This document shows, piece after piece, positions 1 through 5,106 of a stretch of 5,106 nt of DNA. A program made the position numbers and the translations under genes. The stretch comes from JALZVT01 sp964634815 (GTDB taxonomy: Bacteria; Pseudomonadota; Gammaproteobacteria; Pseudomonadales; Azotimanducaceae), in the NCBI GenBank assembly GCA_964634815.1, contig CAZWMD010000135.1, forward strand, positions 1 to 5,106, written 5' to 3'. A model generated the notes under the pieces. It worked only from the letters and a program-made list of their open reading frames with translations. It was not told where the DNA came from and did no database searches. Position 1 is the first letter of the stretch. The number at the start of each line of letters is the position of its first letter.

Positions 1-41
1 CCAATAAACCCAGCACCGCCGGTAACGAGAATATTTTTCAT
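1..41 (-). CDS. NAD-dependent sugar-nucleotide epimerase/dehydratase, N-terminal fragment
   Basis: Only the first 13 codons are in the window, read leftwards from an ATG at 41-39; the rest lies beyond position 1. The visible residues are MKNILVTGGAGFIG (the last from an incomplete codon), the first beta strand and glycine-rich loop (GxxGxxG) of a Rossmann fold. This start is characteristic of the extended short-chain dehydrogenase family: UDP-glucose 4-epimerase, dTDP-glucose 4,6-dehydratase, UDP-glucuronate epimerase and relatives. These are cytoplasmic enzymes that remodel nucleotide sugars with bound NAD. The start is supported by a strong ribosome binding site 9 bases upstream. The gene is divergent from the membrane glycosyltransferase at 392, so a shared role in envelope polysaccharide is plausible but inferred. 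The exact reaction cannot be told from this fragment. Confidence 0.85.
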   Translation of the reverse strand, partial: MKNILVTGGAGFI

Positions 42-50
42 AGAGCTGAG

Positions 51-58
51 CCCTCCTT
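51..58 (-). promoter_or_regulatory. Shine-Dalgarno site of the epimerase gene
   Basis: On the minus strand the bases read AAGGAGGG, nearly the full complement of the 16S rRNA 3' end. They sit 9 bases before the ATG at 41-39. This is the strongest ribosome binding site in the window and fixes the start of the truncated gene. Confidence 0.85.
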
Positions 59-180
59 GCTGAGTATTAGGGGAACCGTACTTCGCTAGCTTGCCCAGTG
101 AAGCATTCGGCTCGTAATCCCTCGATTGGCCATCCTTGGTCGCTCGATTCTAACCTTTTGCTGATCTTATATAAAGTAAA

Positions 181-208
181 TTGCCTTTAAATTCGAAATA
201 GGTATTCT
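181..208 (+). promoter_or_regulatory. Weak candidate promoter for the membrane glycosyltransferase gene
   Basis: TTGCCT (181-186) and TATTCT (203-208), 16 bases apart, each match 4 of 6 consensus bases. They overlap the candidate minus-strand promoter, so the divergent genes could share a control region. Initiation here would leave a leader of about 175 bases before the GTG at 392. Apart from these elements and a small CCGA/TCGG inverted repeat near 257-268, I see no gene or clear structure between 42 and 391. Confidence 0.18.
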
Positions 209-213
209 GTCAA
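186..213 (-). promoter_or_regulatory. Candidate sigma-70 promoter for the epimerase gene
   Basis: On the minus strand a perfect -35 hexamer TTGACA (213-208) is followed, after 16 bases, by TTTAAA (191-186), a 4-of-6 match to the -10 consensus. Transcription would start near 180 and give a leader of roughly 140 bases before the epimerase ATG. The -10 is weak and the region is AT-rich, so chance matches are likely. A TATATAAG element further downstream on the same strand (175-168) has no good partner -35. Confidence 0.3.
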
Positions 214-379
214 ATGATAGCGGCTTAACATCCAGAAATGGACCGCCCTTGGAAGACCGAAGATCGGCAGCCTTGGCCAGGCCGCCGCTGTCCACTGCTT
301 AGACAATTCACCGGGAGTTTACTGATTTCCACACAACCACTCGATCTACGCCTCGTCGGCCGAGTTGAATTATTTGATT

Positions 380-384
380 GGGAG
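380..384 (+). promoter_or_regulatory. Shine-Dalgarno site selecting the GTG start at 392
   Basis: GGGAG ends 7 bases before GTG 392, an ideal spacing. The upstream in-frame TTG codons at 365 and 374 have nothing comparable before them. The protein from GTG begins MAKNLLTP and enters a hydrophobic helix almost at once, as expected for an N-terminal membrane segment. Confidence 0.6.
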
Positions 385-391
385 CCCACGA

Positions 392-2230
392 GTGGCTAAA
401 AACCTGTTAACCCCTCTTGGTCTGACTGGCTGTGCTCTCCTTGTTGTATCGATTCTCGGGCTTATTGGTTTCCTCGCACTCGACTACACTACGGCAAGTT
501 CGGCAATGGATTCGCTTTCAGCCGACGGCAAGGCTGAGCGATTCACAGAAAGCGCTTTTACTCTGGCCCGATGGCTTGGCCTGGTCCTGTTTTCAGCGGC
601 TTTTTGTGCTGCGCTAGTGCTTCTGTTTTTCATCGATATGGTGCGTCGCGGCGGGGACATGTTTGCGTTGTCCTGGCACAGGCTGCGACGGGATTGCCGG
701 GCTTTTCTGGTTCACTGGTGGAACGCGGTGCCCGGCACACACTTAGCGGTGATTGTGTTACTGATTCTGGCGGGTATTGCACTTCGTATGTGGCATATGG
801 AGCTACCCATCCGACACGACGAATCCTGGACCTATCTTTACTTCACGTGGAAACCCTACTTTGTGATCTTGACCGATTACAGCAGTAACAATAATCACGT
901 TTTTCACACTCTGCTGACCAAGCTATCCATCGATCTCTTTGGCGATTCGTCATGGTCCCTGCGCCTGCCCGCATTTGTTGCAGGGTGCATCCTGCTCCCC
1001 TTAAGCTACTTTGTGACGCTACGCTTCTTTGGTCAGGCAGTTGCGCTAGTCAGCTTGGCATGCGTCACGTGCTGGCCCATGCTTATTGACTATTCCGGCA
1101 ACGCGCGCGGCTACACCTTAATGGTCATGTTCACGCTGCTATTACTCCTGGTCGCAGAACGATTTCGTTCACATCAAGATGCATCAAGCGTTCTGCTTTT
1201 TGTGATAGTGGCACCCCTTGGCTTCTGGACCCATCCCACGTTTCTTCTCCCAACGGGTGCGATTGGTTTCTGGTTGCTCGCCTGCGTACTCATTCAATAC
1301 CCAAGGCACCAGTGGCGAAGAGTCCTTTGGCCCATATTTATCGCTGGTTTTTTGGCGGCCGGCGTGACTCTTGTTCTTTATTCTCCCGTATTTCTAAGGA
1401 GTGGCGTCGAATCCGTAGTGATACACAAGGACGCTCCTGACCTGCCCGTACTGTCCATACTAGAGGAAGCCACTAACTGGTTGCGCACAGTTTGGAACGA
1501 TTTATCGACAGGAATCCCAGCACCAATCCTCTATGTTTTGATTGCCGGACTTCTCATAGGGATGTTTCGCTACGCGAAACTAACCGCACATACTGTGCCG
1601 CTGTGGATTGCATGGGTGTTATGGACGCTTGTAGTCGTTAGGTTGCTGGGCGTGTATCCGCCCTCAAGAGCCTGGATTCATGTGATTCCTGTGCTTGGGG
1701 CAATATCCAGCGCCGGGCTACTTGTGCTGGTACCGCTTGCATTTCGAGAGCGCTTCTCCCAGATGGCAAGCGTATTGCTTGTGGCCTGTATCGGGTTGCA
1801 CTACGTGTTTTCACCACAACCCGCGCTCTATCAGGGATTTGGTACGCTCGCGGAAGCACGACCGTTAGCCAGGTTTCTGGACCAGGAGATGAGGCCAAAT
1901 GACCTGCTTGCTACCAATTTCCCAGCTAACAAGGCAATTGACTATTATGCAAAAAAGCTGGGTCATGACGGCCTGATTCCCAAGGCGCGAGTGCGCTTTA
2001 ACGAAGCGGTGGATGGTGAATTGCCTTTGCAGACCTGGGTTTTACTGCCGAGAAAGGACCAAACGGTTGAAGCAGTAATGCATAAGCAAGCGCAGCGTTC
2101 CCAGTTCTTCACCCAAAGACGTCTTGCTGACAAGGTGTGCCCTCTCTCGATTGAGGTCATTCGCAGCGAGCAGATCGGTAACGTCAGGGTGCAAAAAGTA
2201 GAGCTTAGAGGATGTACGACCGGCGCCTGA
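392..2230 (+). CDS. GT-C fold membrane glycosyltransferase (family 39-like)
   Basis: Predicted 612-residue inner-membrane protein with about 13 hydrophobic helices and a C-terminal soluble tail from about residue 473. It resembles the ArnT/PMT class, which moves sugars from polyprenyl-phosphate donors onto acceptors at the periplasmic face. After a helix at 117-134 comes the first large periplasmic loop with HDES (142-145), where GT-C enzymes carry their catalytic acidic residue. NNNH (166-169), SLRLP (189-193), GNARGY (236-241) and SRAWIHVIP (425-433) fit family motifs. Two extra helices (about 8-30 and 61-82) and an Arg-rich, presumably cytoplasmic segment precede the core, an N-terminal extension relative to ArnT. 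The tail has two cysteines (583, 608) that could form a disulfide. I chose GTG 392 because GGGAG (380-384) lies 7 bases upstream; the in-frame TTG at 365 would add 9 residues but has no ribosome binding site. Donor and acceptor are unknown. Confidence 0.8.
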   Translation: MAKNLLTPLGLTGCALLVVSILGLIGFLALDYTTASSAMDSLSADGKAERFTESAFTLARWLGLVLFSAAFCAALVLLFFIDMVRRGGDMFALSWHRLRRDCRAFLVHWWNAVPGTHLAVIVLLILAGIALRMWHMELPIRHDESWTYLYFTWKPYFVILTDYSSNNNHVFHTLLTKLSIDLFGDSSWSLRLPAFVAGCILLPLSYFVTLRFFGQAVALVSLACVTCWPMLIDYSGNARGYTLMVMFTLLLLLVAERFRSHQDASSVLLFVIVAPLGFWTHPTFLLPTGAIGFWLLACVLIQYPRHQWRRVLWPIFIAGFLAAGVTLVLYSPVFLRSGVESVVIHKDAPDLPVLSILEEATNWLRTVWNDLSTGIPAPILYVLIAGLLIGMFRYAKLTAHTVPLWIAWVLWTLVVVRLLGVYPPSRAWIHVIPVLGAISSAGLLVLVPLAFRERFSQMASVLLVACIGLHYVFSPQPALYQGFGTLAEARPLARFLDQEMRPNDLLATNFPANKAIDYYAKKLGHDGLIPKARVRFNEAVDGELPLQTWVLLPRKDQTVEAVMHKQAQRSQFFTQRRLADKVCPLSIEVIRSEQIGNVRVQKVELRGCTTGA

Positions 2231-2255
2231 TTAGTATGGCGATCTGCCGTACTAA
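2231..2255 (+). terminator. 10-bp stem-loop directly after the glycosyltransferase stop codon
   Basis: The arms TTAGTATGGC (2231-2240) and GCCGTACTAA (2246-2255) pair over all 10 positions with a single U-G wobble, around a 5-base loop GATCT. The hairpin begins on the base after the TGA (2228-2230). No run of T follows, so it is not a textbook intrinsic terminator. It may terminate weakly, stabilise the mRNA 3' end, or be a protein-binding palindrome. A smaller inverted repeat, TAACG/CGTTA with a 9-base loop, follows at 2253-2271 and overlaps its distal arm, so the two could be alternative folds. Confidence 0.45.
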
Positions 2256-2366
2256 CGTCATAAAGTCGTTAAAATGTTTGACTATCGTCTCCGACCGCTC
2301 AACCCGGCGGGTGCGGAAGGTATACTGATCAAGTGCAACTCGCATCAAAAATTTGCAAAGCGGCAT

Positions 2367-2384
2367 GGCCAGGCCAACCTGGTC
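2367..2384. repeat. GC-rich inverted repeat in the intergenic region
   Basis: GGCCAGG (2367-2373) and CCTGGTC (2378-2384) form a 7-bp stem with one wobble pair and a CCAA loop. No T tract follows. It lies in the 329-base gap (2231-2559), in which I find no convincing gene. Short frames on both strands there lack ribosome binding sites and recognisable motifs. The function of the repeat is unknown. Confidence 0.35.
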
Positions 2385-2436
2385 GCTAAACACCTGTTTC
2401 GCTCTACGCAAAGTCTGCATCGGACAATTGAGCAGC

Positions 2437-2475
2437 GAAATTGCTTTACGAAACTGCTCTAAGAAATTGCTTTAG
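2437..2475. repeat. Three tandem 13-bp repeats (iteron-like)
   Basis: Three units follow each other with exact 13-base periodicity: GAAATTGCTTTAC (2437-2449), GAAACTGCTCTAA (2450-2462) and GAAATTGCTTTAG (2463-2475). Units 1 and 3 are identical over 12 bases. The middle unit differs from them at two of those 12 positions, both T to C. The preceding 13 bases (2424-2436) keep only the AATTG core and may be a decayed fourth copy. The array ends 84 bases upstream of the TTG start of the TonB-domain gene. The layout suits cooperative binding of a regulator, but 13 bp is not one helical turn, so successive sites would be rotated around the helix. No regulator gene is in the window. Confidence 0.7.
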
Positions 2476-2514
2476 AATGACCATTTGTTTGAACGACGAT
2501 AAAGACCATTAAGA

Positions 2515-2548
2515 ATTGCCTGATGGCGGGTATTGCCTGATGGCGGGT
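2515..2548. repeat. Perfect 17-bp tandem duplication in the 5' leader
   Basis: ATTGCCTGATGGCGGGT occurs at 2515-2531 and again, with no mismatch and no spacer, at 2532-2548. The second copy abuts the AAGGA ribosome binding site of the TonB-domain gene. Exact identity suggests a recent slippage duplication. Each copy carries an ATG: the first opens a 5-codon frame ending in TGA at 2538-2540, overlapping the second ATG, and the second opens a 7-codon frame ending at 2561-2563, overlapping the TTG start of the main gene. Whether these are translated is unknown. Confidence 0.9.
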
Positions 2549-2553
2549 AAGGA
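2549..2553 (+). promoter_or_regulatory. Shine-Dalgarno site supporting the TTG start at 2560
   Basis: AAGGA lies 6 bases before TTG 2560. This supports the rare TTG initiation codon; no ATG or GTG occurs in frame among the first 20 codons. The first recognisable domain begins within about 20 residues of this start. Confidence 0.6.
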
Positions 2554-2559
2554 CAGACG

Positions 2560-4296
2560 TTGAACTCTGGGGAACTTTCGCAATTCACCAACCATTGGTA
2601 CGTGACTGCCGGCGACGGCGATGTGGTTGTGCGCGTCTTTCCTGGTATGTGGCTCGGAGAGACAGAAACCGGTGAACTCAGTCTTGATGGCAGCGATGCG
2701 CTGTTGTCGCTAAGTATAGGTATCGACGAATCATTGGTGGTATTCGCTGTGAACGGCGGTGAGCTAGATGATGAGGACGGCGAGTTTTGCGGCAGACGAC
2801 ATCTGGCCTTCGACTCTGCTGCCCTAATTAGACTGCCAAACAACAATGTGCGGCTGGACAAAGACATACTCAGCGAGGCAGGAACCAACGCCCCGCTATT
2901 GCCGTGCGCTGTGTGGCGAGCAGCCGGCGCCGGGAATCAGCCCGCCGCGACAGACAGCGTTGACACACCACAACCGCCCCTTCTAACTGAGCCCAATACG
3001 TCTGAACACAATAGACCTGAAGACGTTGCGGTAGAGCCTATTGCAGCAGAGCCGAGTACAGCAGAACCCGATGAAGAGCAGAGCATTGCGGCTCCAATGG
3101 ATCAACCAATCCCGCAGCAGGCGCATGACGAAACACCCAACCGCAGACAAAAACGCCCCACAGCAATCGTCGCCAGCGCATCAGCAGCGCTGGCGTGCGT
3201 CTTGATTGGGCTTGGTTATGTCAGTATGCGCGAGCCAGCCACACCAGAGCAGCTAGCGCCAGTTACCCCAGAGGTTGTGGCAGAAGTGGAGGCTGCGGCT
3301 ACGGTAGAAGAAGCCCCCATTACTGAGCCAGCACCGATTGACAGACCGGATATCATCGCTGATGTCATAACCGCTGATGACCTCACCTCAGCACCAGCAG
3401 TGGTCGATGAAGAGCCTTTTACGCAAAACCTGCCAACGCTTGAAATCGCAGATCCCGCGGTGGCACTAGTAGAAGCAGCACAAATAGAAGAGGCACGAAT
3501 AGAAGAGGCACGACTAGAGGCAGCAGAGAGAGAAGCAGCACGACTAGAAGCAGCACGACTAGAAGCAGCAAGACTAGAAGCAGCGCGAATCGAAGCAGCG
3601 CAAAAAGAAGCCGCAAACGCCGCCCGGGCAGCAGCATTAGCTAAAGCTGAAACAGAAGCACAATCACAGCGCGAACAAGAACAGGCGCAAACGGCGCAAG
3701 TCAGATACGAACGAGATTTGCTGGCTGCCGAGTTAGCCCTGGCTCAGGGCAGACTGACAGAACCGTCAGAAGACAACGCCTACAGCCTATATCAAAGTCT
3801 GGTGGCGTCGAACCCGGAATCTTCTGAGGCCCGGCGGGGCTTTCAAGCCGTGGGCGCAGCGCTTGTTAACCGCGCTTTCGCCGAACTCGCCGCCAAACGC
3901 TGGAGCGAAGCGCGGGCCACTCTAACCGCGGCCGCAGAGGCTGGCGCCAGTCCTAACCTGGTCGCCAATCTAAGCGGTGAGGTTGACTACCAGCAGCGTT
4001 TAGCTGATGCCGAAGCAGGACGTTTCGCAACACTCTATCCAGAGGCTGAACTTGTTGCGTTGAATCGCACAACCCCGCGATTGCGCCGATTCGCGCCTGA
4101 CGATATCGATCAGGTACAAATAGAGTTCACAATATCAGCGGCCGGTACCGTTCAAGACATTGAAGTGCTTGGCGCACCACCGCAGCGATTGGAACGCGTA
4201 GTGCGCCAGGCGGTGACAGACTGGCGCTTTGAACCCGTGCTGTCCGGTAACCGCCCAATACCTGTGCGGACCAGGGTTGGCCTGGATATACCTTGA
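2560..4296 (+). CDS. Modular TonB/TolA-like envelope protein with a TPR-like region
   Basis: Predicted 578-residue protein with a single membrane-spanning helix. Residues 11-105 are a beta-rich, presumably cytoplasmic domain that I do not recognise; it loosely recalls the FHA-like cytoplasmic domain of YscD-type secretion proteins. An acidic Pro/Ala-rich stretch (about 130-190) leads to a basic NRRQKR patch and a helix at 202-222. The periplasmic part has a Pro/Glu/Ala linker (224-300), ten EAARL-type pentads (305-354) forming a TolA-like long helix, a TPR-like region (about 383-485, with LAQGRLTEPSEDNA and a paired helix RWSEARATL), and a TonB C-terminal domain (about 497-578, with VQIEFTISAAGTVQDIEVLG and WRFEPV). 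The usual TonB YP motif before the domain is not evident. TonB domains contact outer-membrane partners. The adhesin gene begins 85 bases downstream, so a role in adhesin export or display is inferred. It is not a canonical tonB. Confidence 0.8.
   Translation: MNSGELSQFTNHWYVTAGDGDVVVRVFPGMWLGETETGELSLDGSDALLSLSIGIDESLVVFAVNGGELDDEDGEFCGRRHLAFDSAALIRLPNNNVRLDKDILSEAGTNAPLLPCAVWRAAGAGNQPAATDSVDTPQPPLLTEPNTSEHNRPEDVAVEPIAAEPSTAEPDEEQSIAAPMDQPIPQQAHDETPNRRQKRPTAIVASASAALACVLIGLGYVSMREPATPEQLAPVTPEVVAEVEAAATVEEAPITEPAPIDRPDIIADVITADDLTSAPAVVDEEPFTQNLPTLEIADPAVALVEAAQIEEARIEEARLEAAEREAARLEAARLEAARLEAARIEAAQKEAANAARAAALAKAETEAQSQREQEQAQTAQVRYERDLLAAELALAQGRLTEPSEDNAYSLYQSLVASNPESSEARRGFQAVGAALVNRAFAELAAKRWSEARATLTAAAEAGASPNLVANLSGEVDYQQRLADAEAGRFATLYPEAELVALNRTTPRLRRFAPDDIDQVQIEFTISAAGTVQDIEVLGAPPQRLERVVRQAVTDWRFEPVLSGNRPIPVRTRVGLDIP
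3472..3621 (+). repeat. Ten 15-bp coding repeats (EAARL pentads)
   Basis: Within the TonB-domain gene, ten 15-base units encode the five-residue pattern E-(A/E)-A-(R/Q/E)-(L/I). Units at 3532-3546 and 3547-3561 are identical at the DNA level and the next differs by one base, so the array has expanded by duplication. The units favour CGA and CTA codons. The peptide is strongly helical and charged. A five-residue period does not match a heptad coiled coil, which suggests a single extended helix like the central arm of TolA. Copy number may vary between strains. Confidence 0.9.
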
Positions 4297-4381
4297 TAAC
4301 TAACCCCTCGAAGCGAACCCACGATCGGCAGCGAGTACAAGCGCAGCAAATGCCAGCAATTTTTTCTGAGTACCAGCAACG

Positions 4382-5106
4382 ATGAACAGCCCAGCAGTTT
4401 TAAAAGACATCGCCCTGACCAAGCAACTCGCCGATGGAACGATTGAGTGGGTCACGTTGCAAGGCGCTGCCCAACAAGAACCAGCCAGTGCCGGCGTGTC
4501 GTACACGTTGATCGATCGAGGCCGGAGTTACCAGGCCCCGGAATCGCTCAGCTTAGAACGTAAAGGCGAAGACCTGATTATCGAATCCGAAGGTGCTCAG
4601 GTACTGATCATCACTGGTTTCTTTGCAACCCCGGGCGCCAGCTTTTACCCACAACCTGACATTGCGAGCGGCGCGGGTCCGTTCTCTGGCCAGGCGATAA
4701 CACCAGATACCGAAACAGTCCGCGAGTCGTCCGATGGCTCGCTAATCGTTTGGTCCAACGAGCCTGATGTCGGTGATGCGGGCGCTGAGCAAGAAGTAGT
4801 CACCAAAGTTAAAGAGGGCGGCGTGTCGCCGCTAGTTTGGGTCGGAGGCGGCCTTGGATTATTGGGGCTTGTAGCAGCCGCGGGTGGTGGCGGCGGTGGC
4901 GGCGGAAGTGATACCCCCAGCAATCCCACTCCTACGCCGACACCAAGCGACACCACGCCCCCACAGATCACCTCAAGCGCAACCGCGGTAGCGATAGATG
5001 AGAACAGCAGTGCCGGCCAGGTGGTCTATAGCGCGGTCGCAACCGATGATGCTGCCGTGACCTGGAGCCTCGCTGGCGCAGATGCTGCTTTTTTCAGTAT
5101 CGACGC
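4382..5106 (+). CDS. Large cadherin-repeat surface adhesin, N-terminal part
   Basis: The first 241 codons of a gene that continues beyond the window. There is no Sec signal peptide, which fits secretion by a type I system using a C-terminal signal. Residues 40-110 resemble the BapA-type prefix domain (LERKGEDLIIESEGAQVLIITGFF is split here only as its core, GEDLIIE and VLIITGFF). A hydrophobic segment (about 150-167) runs into eight glycines (168-175), then a Pro/Thr/Ser spacer (178-194). Residues 194-241 open a cadherin-like repeat (PPQITSSATAVAIDENS, VTWSLAGADAAFFSID). Such proteins are usually very large, with many repeats that mediate adhesion or biofilm formation. ATG 4382 is the first start after an in-frame stop at 4367-4369, but no good ribosome binding site precedes it. 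The closely spaced TonB-domain gene upstream is probably co-transcribed. Confidence 0.85.
   Translation, partial: MNSPAVLKDIALTKQLADGTIEWVTLQGAAQQEPASAGVSYTLIDRGRSYQAPESLSLERKGEDLIIESEGAQVLIITGFFATPGASFYPQPDIASGAGPFSGQAITPDTETVRESSDGSLIVWSNEPDVGDAGAEQEVVTKVKEGGVSPLVWVGGGLGLLGLVAAAGGGGGGGGSDTPSNPTPTPTPSDTTPPQITSSATAVAIDENSSAGQVVYSAVATDDAAVTWSLAGADAAFFSID

Noticed and set aside
2278..2326. Promoter from TTGACT (2278-2283) and TATACT (2321-2326)
   Set aside because: Each hexamer is good alone, but they are 37 bases apart, too far to work as a pair, and neither has a suitable partner at the normal spacing.
2205..2420. 71-codon open frame on the minus strand
   Set aside because: It overlaps the end of the glycosyltransferase gene and the post-stop hairpin, and shows no family resemblance or convincing start signal.
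2274..2462. 62-codon open frame on the plus strand in the intergenic region
   Set aside because: It has no ribosome binding site before its ATG and no recognisable motif, and its 3' end is made up of the 13-bp repeats. A chance frame is more likely.
2437..2475. CRISPR array
   Set aside because: The units are 13 bp, directly adjacent and without spacers, unlike CRISPR repeats.
2472..2888. 138-codon open frame on the minus strand, Ser/Pro rich
   Set aside because: It is antisense to the well-supported TonB-domain gene, and its low-complexity Ser-rich composition is what the reverse of an acidic coding region gives.
3419..3637. 72-codon Leu/Val-rich antisense frame that looks like a membrane peptide
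   Set aside because: It is the exact reverse of the EAARL pentad array; its hydrophobicity follows from the repeat complement and there is no start signal.
2560..4296. Calling the modular protein tonB or tolA
   Set aside because: The cytoplasmic domain, TPR-like region and overall length do not match either canonical gene, and no exbB/exbD or tolQ/tolR genes are in the window.
4645..4971. 108-codon antisense frame with a poly-proline run
   Set aside because: The proline run is the reverse complement of the glycine codons in the adhesin linker. The sense frame has clear adhesin domains.

Overview
The window looks like chromosomal DNA of a Gram-negative, probably marine or environmental gammaproteobacterium. 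This is inferred from three things: a TonB-type C-terminal domain on an inner-membrane anchored protein, the start of a cadherin-repeat adhesin of the type I secreted class, and a periplasm-facing GT-C glycosyltransferase. Nothing in the sequence fixes the species. There are no tRNA or rRNA genes, CRISPR arrays or recognisable insertion sequences.

Layout. Positions 1-41 (minus strand) hold the first 13 codons of an NAD-binding sugar-nucleotide epimerase/dehydratase. A 350-base divergent intergenic region (42-391) follows, with weak promoter-like elements on both strands. Positions 392-2230 (plus) encode a 612-residue polytopic membrane glycosyltransferase of the GT-C/family 39 type. Directly after its stop codon lies a 10-bp hairpin. 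The next 329 bases (2231-2559) hold no convincing gene but are rich in small structure: a second hairpin, three copies of a 13-bp repeat in exact tandem, and a perfect 17-bp tandem duplication ending at the ribosome binding site of the next gene.

Positions 2560-4296 (plus) encode a 578-residue modular protein: a beta-rich cytoplasmic domain, one transmembrane helix, an acidic Pro/Ala linker, a ten-unit pentapeptide helix (EAARL), a TPR-like helical region and a TonB C-terminal domain. After 85 bases, a large adhesin gene begins at 4382 and runs off the window. It has a BapA-like prefix region, a hydrophobic Gly-rich linker, a Pro/Thr spacer and the first cadherin-like repeat.

How the genes may work together (inference). 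The TonB/TolA-like protein and the adhesin are co-directional and closely spaced, so they probably form a transcription unit. The envelope-spanning protein may serve the export, anchoring or surface display of the adhesin. The epimerase and the glycosyltransferase form a divergent sugar-related pair that may act on envelope glycans. A link between the two halves is unproven, and the hairpin and repeat-rich gap suggest separate transcription units. The TonB/TolA-like protein next to the adhesin is the most interesting part of the window.
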